Origin: Candidatus Beckwithbacteria bacterium CG23_combo_of_CG06-09_8_20_14_all_47_9 | GTDB lineage: Bacteria; Patescibacteriota; Microgenomatia; UBA1400; CG1-02-47-37 | DNA length: 5,005 bases | Direction of reading: 5' to 3' | Assembly: GCA_002772455.1 (NCBI GenBank) | Contig: PCSQ01000070.1 | Span: forward strand, 3,829 to 8,833 | In this document: positions 1-5,005 of the stretch, in pieces | Numbering within the stretch: the stretch's first letter is position 1 | How the letters are laid out: every line of letters begins with the position of its first letter | The notes under the pieces: generated by a model | The model's input: the letters and a program-made list of their open reading frames with translations, nothing else | Told to the model about the DNA's origin: nothing | The model's database searches: none | Made by a program: the position numbers and the translations under genes

Positions 1-155
1 AAAAATTTCTGACAAAAGAGGAGAAGTTTATTATAAAGATGCGTTACTTGAAAATTTTAAAAGATGACCCCCAGTTACCGCGGCAACTTTTACCTAAAAA
101 TTGGCAGGGAGATGTCGTATACAACTATATAAATCAATTATCGATCGAGAATTAA
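1..155 (+). CDS. PaaX-like / Cas2-like domain protein, C-terminal fragment
   Basis: Reading from base 3, the frame is open to a TAA at 153-155 and gives the last 50 residues of a protein whose start lies before the window. The decisive stretch is MRYLKILKDDPQLPRQLLP followed by KNWQGD, which has the 'DP.LP..LLP..W.G' pattern ending the Cas2-like domain of PaaX-family transcriptional repressors and their small relatives in Patescibacteria. PaaX of E. coli represses phenylacetate degradation, but the many short PaaX-like proteins of other bacteria have no known target, and nothing here suggests phenylacetate metabolism. The usual N-terminal winged helix is not in view, so DNA binding cannot be judged. 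dprA starts 10 bp downstream on the same strand, so the two could share a transcript. The family call is fairly secure; the function is open. Confidence 0.7.
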   Translation, partial: KFLTKEEKFIIKMRYLKILKDDPQLPRQLLPKNWQGDVVYNYINQLSIEN

Positions 156-165
156 TTTATATACT

Positions 166-996
166 ATGGAAGATTTAAAGTATTGGGTGGGGTTGAGCGG
201 GTGGGAAGGATTTGGCCGGAATCGGCTGGAATTTTTATTAAAGCATTTTGGCTCGGTTCAAAAAATCTGGGAGGCCGGGCCGGATTTGAATCGTCAATGG
301 CAAAATAATAAGGATTTAGACAAGGAGATGGAGAGACAGGAAAGATATCAAATTAGAGCGATAACAATTGAAGATAAAAGATACCCTAAATTATTAAAAG
401 AGATTGATTTTGCGCCATTTATTTTATTTATAAAAGGCTCAATAGAGGTCTTAAACCGGCCGGGAATAACAGTGGTCGGCACGCGGAAGATGACCGAGTA
501 CGGTCGTCAGGTAACCGGTAAGTTGGTTCGTGAGTTAGCTAAAAAATTAACAATTTTCTCTGGTTTGGCCAGAGGAGTCGATGGCTGGGCCCACCGGGTC
601 TGTTTGGGGGTTGGCGGTAAAACCGTAGCGGTTTTGGGTCATGGTTTGGAGCGGATTTATCCGCCCGAGCACGCCGGGTTGGCCGAGGAGATTATCAGTC
701 ACGGCGGCGCTTTGGTGAGTGAATTTCCATTAGATTATCAGTTAAATAAGCAAAATTTTCCCCGGCGCGACCGGATTTTAGCCGGTTTGACTTTGGGGAC
801 TTTAGTGATTGAAGGCGGGGAGAAATCCGGCACCAAAATCACCGCCGGTTTTGCTGCAGATTACGGCCGGGAAGTATTTTGCGTGCCCGGGCCGATTGAT
901 TCGCCGACCGCCGCCGGTCCGGCGCTCCTGATCCAGCAGGGAGCAAAACTAGTGACGGGAGTGGAAGATATCTACGAAGAACTTAATCTAAATTAA
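166..996 (+). CDS. dprA: DNA-processing protein DprA (Smf)
   Basis: DprA binds incoming single-stranded DNA in the cytoplasm during natural transformation and loads RecA onto it. The 276 residues hold an N-terminal helix-hairpin-helix-like segment (about 8-38, LSGWEGFGRNRLEFLLKHFG) and then the Rossmann-like DprA core: VVGTRKMTEYG (103-113), SGLARGVDGWAHR (132-144), VAVLGHGLERIYPPEH (154-169), SEFPL (185-189), FPRRDRILAGL (198-208), SGTKITAGFA (221-230) and REVFCVPGPID (235-245). The usual FPRRNRI has Asp instead of Asn at 202. The protein ends soon after the core (QQGAKLV at 258-263), so the C-terminal winged helix of longer homologues is absent, as in other short DprAs. The start ATG at 166 has no Shine-Dalgarno; TATACT lies directly before it. 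The gene converges on the AbiEii-type gene with only 3 bp between stop codons. Patescibacteria commonly pair dprA with type IV pilus and ComEC uptake genes, none of which are in this window. Confidence 0.96.
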   Translation: MEDLKYWVGLSGWEGFGRNRLEFLLKHFGSVQKIWEAGPDLNRQWQNNKDLDKEMERQERYQIRAITIEDKRYPKLLKEIDFAPFILFIKGSIEVLNRPGITVVGTRKMTEYGRQVTGKLVRELAKKLTIFSGLARGVDGWAHRVCLGVGGKTVAVLGHGLERIYPPEHAGLAEEIISHGGALVSEFPLDYQLNKQNFPRRDRILAGLTLGTLVIEGGEKSGTKITAGFAADYGREVFCVPGPIDSPTAAGPALLIQQGAKLVTGVEDIYEELNLN

Positions 997-999
997 TAA

Positions 1000-1626
1000 T
1001 TATTTGGTTGCCAGCAATGAATTACAAATGGAATTTAGATCAGTATGAAAATCATTGATAGCCGGTTTTTTACCTTTTACCCATTTGATCCGTTCTAAAA
1101 GTTCAATTGGAAACTCAATTAATCTTTTGGCAATATTCGGAGGAAATATACCAACGGCCTTTGAATTTGCCGAAAGAAAAATATCCCGCCAATCAATCTT
1201 GTTGTTTTTGGCAATTACCCAAATATCGACAACATCTTTAGCTTCATCTCGACTGATCAAAGCTGATAACTTGTTTGACAAAATTTTCTTTTTTTTGAGC
1301 TTGCCATACCTATACGGCACATCATTTACTAAATCAATTTTTAATATTTTATTAACATTTATGGAAATGTAGCCTTCTGATTTAATAATTACTTTAACTT
1401 CAAAGTTTTTCATTAAATTGGATAATATTTGTTCGGAAAATTTAATAAAATTTAAGTCTTTGTTTACAAACAAGTCTAAATCGTCAGAATAACGGTGATT
1501 AAAATAACATCGGGAAAGAGCGGTGCCGCCAGTCAAATAAAATGGTGTTTGAAGCTTGTCAATTAGTTTCAGTACATTATCCTGTAATGGATACAGGGTA
1601 TCGTTGCAATAAGAATTCATAGCCAT
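1000..1626 (-). CDS. AbiEii/AbiGii-type nucleotidyltransferase, putative toxin
   Basis: The 208-residue protein has the nucleotidyltransferase signature of the AbiEii/AbiGii toxin family (DUF1814-like). Motifs are YLTGGTALSRCYFNHR (30-45), then SDDLDLF (47-53) with the metal-binding pair D49 and D51, a probable third acidic residue at D98 (LKIDLV), and a helical motif NKLSALISRDEAKDVVDIW (118-136) typical of the family. In characterised relatives (AbiEii of Streptococcus, MenT of Mycobacterium) such enzymes use NTPs and stop growth; MenT3 adds nucleotides to tRNA. Whether this one is toxic, and what it modifies, is inferred only. All visible motifs are intact. The start could be ATG 1626 or ATG 1620 (two codons later); neither has a Shine-Dalgarno. 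It overlaps the upstream small gene by 44-50 bp and probably shares its transcript. The region is notably AT-rich compared with dprA and topA, suggesting later acquisition. Confidence 0.88.
   Translation of the reverse strand: MAMNSYCNDTLYPLQDNVLKLIDKLQTPFYLTGGTALSRCYFNHRYSDDLDLFVNKDLNFIKFSEQILSNLMKNFEVKVIIKSEGYISINVNKILKIDLVNDVPYRYGKLKKKKILSNKLSALISRDEAKDVVDIWVIAKNNKIDWRDIFLSANSKAVGIFPPNIAKRLIEFPIELLERIKWVKGKKPAINDFHTDLNSICNSLLATK
1460..1473. repeat. TTGTTT/AAACAA inverted repeat, site 1 (inside toxin gene)
   Basis: The same arms occur a third time with a 2-base spacer, inside the nucleotidyltransferase gene at about residues 52-56, just after the SDDLDLF motif. Here the sequence is constrained by coding, so a regulatory role is least certain. 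Confidence 0.4.
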
Positions 1627-1858
1627 TTTTGATTGTTTGGTTAAACAATCGGCCCTTAACTTTATTCCAATTATTTTTTAACATGTCCAATGATATCAAA
1701 TTCATAGCTTCATAATAATTTAAGTTTTCTAAAATCCTAACAATTGCCCAACTTTGGTTCATATTTCCCAAAACTTTTTTGCCACGCAAAATAGCCTCAA
1801 ATTCATCTTGAGTCAAATTATAATCCCAAACTAGTTGTTTAAACAAACTAGATTTCAT
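1577..1858 (-). CDS. Small partner of the AbiEii-type gene, putative antitoxin
   Basis: This 93-residue gene lies directly upstream of the nucleotidyltransferase and overlaps its 5' end in another frame. It reads like the small proteins often encoded before AbiEii-type genes: an N-terminal LVWDYNLTQDEFEAILRGK (9-27), a middle WAIVRILENLNYYEAMNLI (37-55) and a C-terminal YEFLLQRYPVSITG (80-93), comparable to the 'WDY..t.ee...il.g', 'ri.e.l.wyd...l' and 'yeFa...l...pvs.sG' pattern I recall for that group. I cannot name the family with certainty. It is predicted to be mostly helical and soluble, with no membrane segment. It is not AbiEi, whose winged-helix antitoxin is much longer. Gene order suggests it is the antitoxin or regulator, but that is inferred from position. 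The start ATG 1858 has no Shine-Dalgarno; a TATAAT box lies 6 bp upstream, so the message may be leaderless. Confidence 0.75.
   Translation of the reverse strand: MKSSLFKQLVWDYNLTQDEFEAILRGKKVLGNMNQSWAIVRILENLNYYEAMNLISLDMLKNNWNKVKGRLFNQTIKNGYEFLLQRYPVSITG
1631..1650 (-). promoter_or_regulatory. Hairpin immediately upstream of the toxin start
   Basis: A perfect 8-bp stem (GATTGTTT / AAACAATC) with a 4-base loop lies inside the small partner gene. In the minus-strand transcript it ends 4 bases (AAAA) before the ATG at 1626 and 10 bases before the ATG at 1620. A ribosome translating the partner gene must melt it, so it could couple toxin translation to antitoxin translation. The stem is AU-rich and only moderately stable, and it is not followed by a U-run, so it is not a terminator. 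Confidence 0.55.
1633..1648. repeat. TTGTTT/AAACAA inverted repeat, site 2 (toxin start)
   Basis: The same two 6-base arms occur here with a 4-base spacer, as the core of the hairpin just upstream of the nucleotidyltransferase start codon. Confidence 0.5.
1835..1846. repeat. TTGTTT/AAACAA inverted repeat, site 3 (start of partner gene)
   Basis: TTGTTT and AAACAA abut with no spacer and are flanked by CTAG on one side and ACTAG on the other, making an imperfect palindrome of about 21 bp (1831-1851). It covers roughly codons 3-9 of the small partner gene, just downstream of its promoter, where a bound repressor would block transcription. Confidence 0.5.
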
Positions 1859-1864
1859 GAGTTA

Positions 1865-1893
1865 ATTATACATTAAAGGGTGGTTAATCTAAA
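1865..1893 (-). promoter_or_regulatory. Candidate promoter of the AbiEii-type module
   Basis: Read on the minus strand, a perfect -10 box TATAAT (1870 to 1865) is preceded by TTTAGA (1893 to 1888), a 4 of 6 match to the -35 consensus, with 17 bp between. Transcription would begin close to base 1858, which is the A of the small gene's ATG, so the message would be leaderless or nearly so. The -35 box overlaps the last codons of the membrane-anchored gene upstream, so the module can be expressed apart from it. This is a sequence match only. Confidence 0.6.
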
Positions 1894-2483
1894 AACTTAA
1901 ATGTGGAAAGGATTTGCATTGAAATTTCTCTAAAATTTGTCTTGGTTGTAGGGTCAGCGCTACCATCGATTATTTGAATATAATTTTGCCCGTCAGGTAA
2001 CTCAAAAAAATAATAAACTAAATTGGCACTCGTAGTAAAACCCTTTGTTGTATATGTATATCCATTTATTTGATTAAGGGTTATTTTGCTCATGGGTTTG
2101 ATAATTTTGGTTATTATATCGTTTTTGGCTTTTTCATTGATAAGGTTTTCAAGTGTTTTTTCTCCTAAGGGGTGCTTAGAAAAAAATAGAGCTAGTCCAT
2201 CTTCAATTTCTGCTTCTTCACGTTGAGTTGGTCCTGATTTAAATAAACGGATTGTTTTGCCTTCAATTACCATAAGATCAATTTCGTTGGGAATTTTAAT
2301 AGAAAATCCAAGCGTAGGGATAGGGAATATGTTTAAGTCGGCTGTAGGTAAAGGGGAAACGGCTGGTTTTGATTGTAAGATCACAATTTGTTTTTGCAAT
2401 AAACGGTTTTGGTAAAAGAGACAGCTGGAGGTGAGAATTGACAGGGCGGTTAAAATTATTAGGACTTGCTTAAACTTATCCAT
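1884..2483 (-). CDS. Membrane-anchored extracytoplasmic protein, unknown function
   Basis: I do not recognise a specific function. The 199-residue protein starts with a short charged segment (MDKFK) and one hydrophobic helix (about 6-24, QVLIILTALSILTSSCLFY), which fits an uncleaved anchor or signal peptide. LTSSC resembles a lipobox, but the -3 residue is Thr rather than Leu, so lipidation at C21 is doubtful. A short linker rich in Pro and Ser (about 38-57) leads into a domain beginning LGFSIKIPNEIDLMV (58-72) and ending ISMQILSTFKFLD (187-199). This 'gFsi..P' opening and 'qIL.tFkF' ending is common in small surface proteins of Patescibacteria and resembles PsbP/DUF1795-like folds; that match is tentative. 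It has its own ATG at 2483 in the short region divergent from topA, and is followed after 25 bp by the small partner gene on the same strand, which has a separate promoter candidate. Confidence 0.7.
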   Translation of the reverse strand: MDKFKQVLIILTALSILTSSCLFYQNRLLQKQIVILQSKPAVSPLPTADLNIFPIPTLGFSIKIPNEIDLMVIEGKTIRLFKSGPTQREEAEIEDGLALFFSKHPLGEKTLENLINEKAKNDIITKIIKPMSKITLNQINGYTYTTKGFTTSANLVYYFFELPDGQNYIQIIDGSADPTTKTNFREISMQILSTFKFLD

Positions 2484-2495
2484 ACTATTTATAGT
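2466..2495 (+). promoter_or_regulatory. Candidate topA promoter
   Basis: TATAGT (2490-2495) matches the -10 consensus at 5 of 6 positions. TTGCTT (2466-2471) is a weak -35 box, 18 bp upstream and inside the first codons of the divergent gene. The expected start of transcription is about 2502-2504, at the topA ATG, giving a leaderless message. Confidence 0.5.
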
Positions 2496-2497
2496 AT
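2482..2497. repeat. Perfect palindrome in the divergent promoter region
   Basis: ATACTAT and ATAGTAT form a 7-bp inverted repeat around a 2-bp centre. It covers most of the 20 bp between the two divergent start codons and contains part or all of both -10 boxes. It may simply be the consequence of two facing TATA-type boxes, or it may be an operator for a dimeric regulator. Confidence 0.6.
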
Positions 2498-2498
2498 A
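2493..2498 (-). promoter_or_regulatory. Candidate -10 box of the membrane-anchored gene
   Basis: On the minus strand TATACT (2498 to 2493) matches the -10 consensus at 5 of 6 positions and lies 9 bp before the ATG at 2483, so a leader of only a few bases is expected. No good -35 box is visible at 16-18 bp. The box overlaps the topA -10 box on the other strand, so the two promoters probably compete. Confidence 0.4.
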
Positions 2499-2503
2499 GC
2501 ATT

Positions 2504-4432
2504 ATGAAATTAATCATTGTTGAATCGCCGACCAAGGCCCGAACGTTAACCCGGTTTTTAGGGGATAAATATCAGATCGAAGCCTCAATGGGGCATTTGC
2601 GCGATCTGCCCAGCAAAAAACTCGGGGTGGACTTGGAGCATAATTTCGAGCCGGAGTACGTCATCGATAAGAAAAAGCAGGCGACGGTGACCAAACTAAA
2701 AACAGCCGCTAAAGCCGCCACCGAGATTATTTTAGCGACCGACCCGGACCGTGAAGGCGAAGCCATTGCCTGGCATTTAGAATATATTTTAAAAGATACG
2801 GCCAAGGATTTTAAGCGGATTGTTTTCCACGAAATTACCGAAAACGCGATTGCGACGGCCCTAAAAAATCCGGGTAAAGTTGACCTGAAATTGGTCGACA
2901 GTCAGCAGGCCCGCCGGATTTTAGACCGGTTAGTCGGTTATAAACTCTCGCCGCTTTTGTGGCGCAAGGTTAGGCGCGGCCTGTCCGCCGGCCGGGTGCA
3001 AAGCGTGGCGGTGCGTTTGATTGTCGAACGGGAACAATTGATTAAAGCTTTTGTGCCCCAGGAGTATTGGGAAATTAAAGTCGAGCTGCAAAAGGACAAA
3101 ATTAATTTTTTGGTGCAATTAATTAAGGCGCTCAAAAATAAAGCCGAATCACAAACAACGGTAAATGACTTGGAAGCGTCCGAGTATCAAGTAAAATCAA
3201 TCGATCAAAAAACTCTGTCCCGTCATGCCTATCCGCCGCTGATTACTTCCACGCTTCAGCGTTTGGCCGGCAACCGCCTTGGCTGGAGTGCCAAAAAAAC
3301 CATGGCCATGGCCCAGCATTTGTACGAAAATGGCCTGATTACTTATCACCGGACGGATAGTGTTAATTTAGCCCAGGAAGCGATCGAGATGTGCCGTGCC
3401 TATATAAATAGTACTTATGGTAAAGAGTATCTGCCGGATCAGCCTAATTTTTACAAAAGCCGGTCCAAGAATGTGCAGGGTGCTCATGAAGCCATCCGGA
3501 CGACCAAGTTAACTGTCAGTGCCGATGAATTGGGTAAAAGCGAACAGCGGCTGTATCAATTAATTTGGCAGCGGTTTGTGGCCTGCCAAATGAAGCCGGC
3601 GCTGTTTAAAAAAACTACTCTTGTGATAAAGGCCCAGGGAGTTAAAGCTTATGAATTAAAAGCCGAAGCCGAAAAAATGGAATTCGATGGCTGGATGAAA
3701 GTCGGCGACGGCTTCAAACAAACCGAAGTTAATTTACCCAAAATGGCCGCGGGGGATAAACTGCAGTTGGTTAAAGTTCTGCCGGAGCAAAAATTTACCC
3801 AACCGCCCCCGCGCTACACCGAAGCCAGTTTGATCAAAGAACTGGAGAAAAAAGGCATCGGCCGGCCATCAACTTACGCGCCGATTATTAGCACCATTCA
3901 GGACCGCTACTATGTGGAAAAAGACGAGCAAAAGTTAAAGCCGACGGCGATCGGGGAAACCGTCACTTTATTTTTAATCAAGCACTTTGATACCATCATG
4001 GACTACGATTTTACCGCTAAAATGGAAGACGATTTGGACCAAATTGCCTTAGGTAAACTTAAGTCAACAGAATTACTCAAAAACTTCTATTTGCCTTTTG
4101 ATACCAAGTTAATCGAAGTTACGGAAAAAGCCGAACGGGCTAAGATTGCTACCGAAACTACCGGGGATAAATGCCCGGATTGTAAGGAGGGAGATATTGT
4201 CATCCGCCTGGGCCGGTTCGGTAAATTTTTAAGCTGTTCGCGTTTTCCCGAATGTAAATATACTGCCAGATATAAAGACGTTGTTCCTGATGTTAAGTGC
4301 GCCCAATGCGGCGGCGAAGTGGTGATTAAGAAAACCCGCCGCGGCAAAAGTTTTTACGGTTGCGGCAACTACCCTAACTGCAAGTGGGCTTCCTGGAAAA
4401 AACCAGTTAACCTGCAAGGAGATTCCTCGTAG
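2504..4432 (+). CDS. topA: DNA topoisomerase I (type IA)
   Basis: TopA relaxes negatively supercoiled DNA by cutting one strand through a 5'-phosphotyrosine and passing the other through. The 642 residues run in standard order. The Toprim domain comes first, with the catalytic Glu at E7 (MKLIIVESPTKA) and the Mg-binding DPDREGEA (80-87, D80 and D82). Next are the gate and cleavage domains, including DSQQARRILDRLVGYKLSP (about 132-150) and LSAGRVQSVAVRLI. The active-site segment is GLITYHRTDS, placing the catalytic tyrosine at Y281; the residue after it is His where many homologues have Met. KGIGRPSTYAPII follows near 450-462. Two C-terminal zinc ribbons close the protein: C557/C560/C578/C584 and C599/C602/C620/C626. 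It is shorter than E. coli TopA (865 residues), as expected for a compact genome. The ATG at 2504 starts the conserved MKLIIVES; no Shine-Dalgarno is visible and a TATAGT box sits 8 bp upstream, suggesting a leaderless message. Confidence 0.98.
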   Translation: MKLIIVESPTKARTLTRFLGDKYQIEASMGHLRDLPSKKLGVDLEHNFEPEYVIDKKKQATVTKLKTAAKAATEIILATDPDREGEAIAWHLEYILKDTAKDFKRIVFHEITENAIATALKNPGKVDLKLVDSQQARRILDRLVGYKLSPLLWRKVRRGLSAGRVQSVAVRLIVEREQLIKAFVPQEYWEIKVELQKDKINFLVQLIKALKNKAESQTTVNDLEASEYQVKSIDQKTLSRHAYPPLITSTLQRLAGNRLGWSAKKTMAMAQHLYENGLITYHRTDSVNLAQEAIEMCRAYINSTYGKEYLPDQPNFYKSRSKNVQGAHEAIRTTKLTVSADELGKSEQRLYQLIWQRFVACQMKPALFKKTTLVIKAQGVKAYELKAEAEKMEFDGWMKVGDGFKQTEVNLPKMAAGDKLQLVKVLPEQKFTQPPPRYTEASLIKELEKKGIGRPSTYAPIISTIQDRYYVEKDEQKLKPTAIGETVTLFLIKHFDTIMDYDFTAKMEDDLDQIALGKLKSTELLKNFYLPFDTKLIEVTEKAERAKIATETTGDKCPDCKEGDIVIRLGRFGKFLSCSRFPECKYTARYKDVVPDVKCAQCGGEVVIKKTRRGKSFYGCGNYPNCKWASWKKPVNLQGDSS

Positions 4433-4496
4433 GCCTAGTTTGATACAGTAATTACCGGTTGCCAAGAAATTGTTTTTTTGACACAGTAGTAAGGCT
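4433..4496 (+). other. Gap between topA and the reductase gene
   Basis: The 64 bp hold a T-run at 4472-4479 without a GC-rich stem before it, and a TTGACA at 4478-4483 with no -10 box at a usable distance. I see neither a terminator nor a convincing promoter or riboswitch, so readthrough from topA into the reductase gene is plausible. Confidence 0.5.
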
Positions 4497-5005
4497 ATGA
4501 ACGCGCTTAATTTTCAGGTTAAAAAAAGATCAGGCGAACTTCAATTATATAGTGATGATAAAGTTATTCACTCGATTTTTCGGGCGCAGGAAAATATCGG
4601 CAAAGAAGATTTGGATCAAGCCAAAACTATCGGGATTAAAGTTATTGCCGAACTTAAAAAACGCTTTGAGCAGGAAAAGATTTTGGGTTCGGACGAAATC
4701 GGCGACGTGGTCGAACGGATTTTAATCGACGACAAGCTTTACGACATTGCCCGGGCGTTTATCATTGCCCGCGAGCGTCAGCGCCAGGAACACAAAGCCG
4801 AGCACGGTTTAGGCGTGGTTGATGACATTGGTTTGCCATATGCCTCGATTGTGGTGCTCAAGAATAAATATTTAAGAAAAGATGACAACGGCAAGCCGCT
4901 CGAAACTCCCAAAGGTTGTTTCCGGCGGGTGGCCCGGGCTTTGGCGCTAGCGGAAACAGATAAAAAGAACCGGGCGATTTGGGAAGAACGGTTTTTTACT
5001 GTGAT
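4497..5005 (+). CDS. nrdJ: Ribonucleotide reductase large subunit with ATP-cone, N-terminal part (probably class II, B12-dependent)
   Basis: The frame is open from ATG 4497 to the window end (169 complete codons plus two bases). Residues about 5-94 form an ATP-cone, the allosteric dATP/ATP switch of ribonucleotide reductases: FQVKKRSGELQLYSDDKV at the start and IGDVVERILIDDKLYDIARAFIIARERQRQ at its end. After a linker comes YASIVVLKNKYLRKDDNGK, then ETPKGCFRRVARALA (136-150), the opening of the reductase domain. The 'ryL.kd..G...Etp...f.RvA' pattern is typical of adenosylcobalamin-dependent class II enzymes, which make dNTPs without oxygen and without a small subunit. The class is inferred, since the catalytic Cys residues and the glycine or tyrosine partners lie beyond the window; the gene symbol depends on that call. 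An AAGG at 4491-4494 is only 2 bp from the ATG, too close for a good ribosome site. The gene follows topA on the same strand after 64 bp. Confidence 0.88.
   Translation, partial: MNALNFQVKKRSGELQLYSDDKVIHSIFRAQENIGKEDLDQAKTIGIKVIAELKKRFEQEKILGSDEIGDVVERILIDDKLYDIARAFIIARERQRQEHKAEHGLGVVDDIGLPYASIVVLKNKYLRKDDNGKPLETPKGCFRRVARALALAETDKKNRAIWEERFFTV

Noticed and set aside
1..155. Possible link to a CRISPR-Cas system through the Cas2-like fragment
   Set aside because: The sequence fits PaaX-type Cas2-like domains, and there are no cas genes, repeats or spacers in the window.
1055..1372. Open frame of 105 codons on the plus strand
   Set aside because: It is wholly antisense to the nucleotidyltransferase gene, whose motifs are intact, and its translation shows no recognisable domain.
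2930..3135. Minus-strand open frames inside topA
   Set aside because: They are antisense to conserved topA sequence, overlap each other in different frames and show no domain.
166..4432. UGA recoding to glycine, as in some Patescibacteria
   Set aside because: No in-frame TGA was noticed in the conserved genes, and glycines are encoded by GGN. None of the six visible stops is TGA, but six is too few to conclude anything.
4471..4480. T-run as an intrinsic terminator after topA
   Set aside because: No GC-rich stem precedes the T-run, so it does not form a terminator.
4478..4483. TTGACA as the -35 box of a reductase promoter
   Set aside because: At 17 bp spacing the -10 box would fall inside the coding sequence at about 4501, where nothing resembles TATAAT.

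Overview
The window looks like a piece of a bacterial chromosome, most likely from the Candidate Phyla Radiation (Patescibacteria). That is an inference from tight packing, mixed AT/GC composition, a compact DprA and TopA, almost no recognisable Shine-Dalgarno sites, and small lipoprotein-like and AbiEii-type accessory genes. No 16S rRNA or taxon-specific marker is present, so the lineage is not proven. All six stop codons visible are TAA or TAG, and the standard bacterial code fits.

Layout: 1-155 holds the 3' end of a gene whose last 50 codons match the C-terminus of PaaX-like (Cas2-like domain) proteins. It is followed after 10 bp by dprA (166-996). Then comes a block of three minus-strand genes, visibly more AT-rich than the genes on either side: an AbiEii-type nucleotidyltransferase (1000-1626), a small partner gene just upstream that overlaps it (1577-1858), and a membrane-anchored protein of unknown function (1884-2483). 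A 20-bp divergent promoter region separates this block from topA (2504-4432). After a 64-bp gap comes the start of a ribonucleotide reductase with an ATP-cone (4497 to the window end).

The plus-strand genes form a housekeeping set for DNA uptake or recombination (DprA), supercoiling (TopA) and dNTP supply (RNR). dprA and topA are neighbours in many bacteria; here the three minus-strand genes lie between them and look like an accessory insertion. Within it, the nucleotidyltransferase and its partner are arranged like a toxin-antitoxin or phage-defence module. They have their own promoter, a long ORF overlap, a hairpin just before the toxin start codon, and three inverted repeats with the same arm (TTGTTT / AAACAA). 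These are the most interesting signals in the window. No CRISPR array, RNA gene, transposase or convincing intrinsic terminator was seen.
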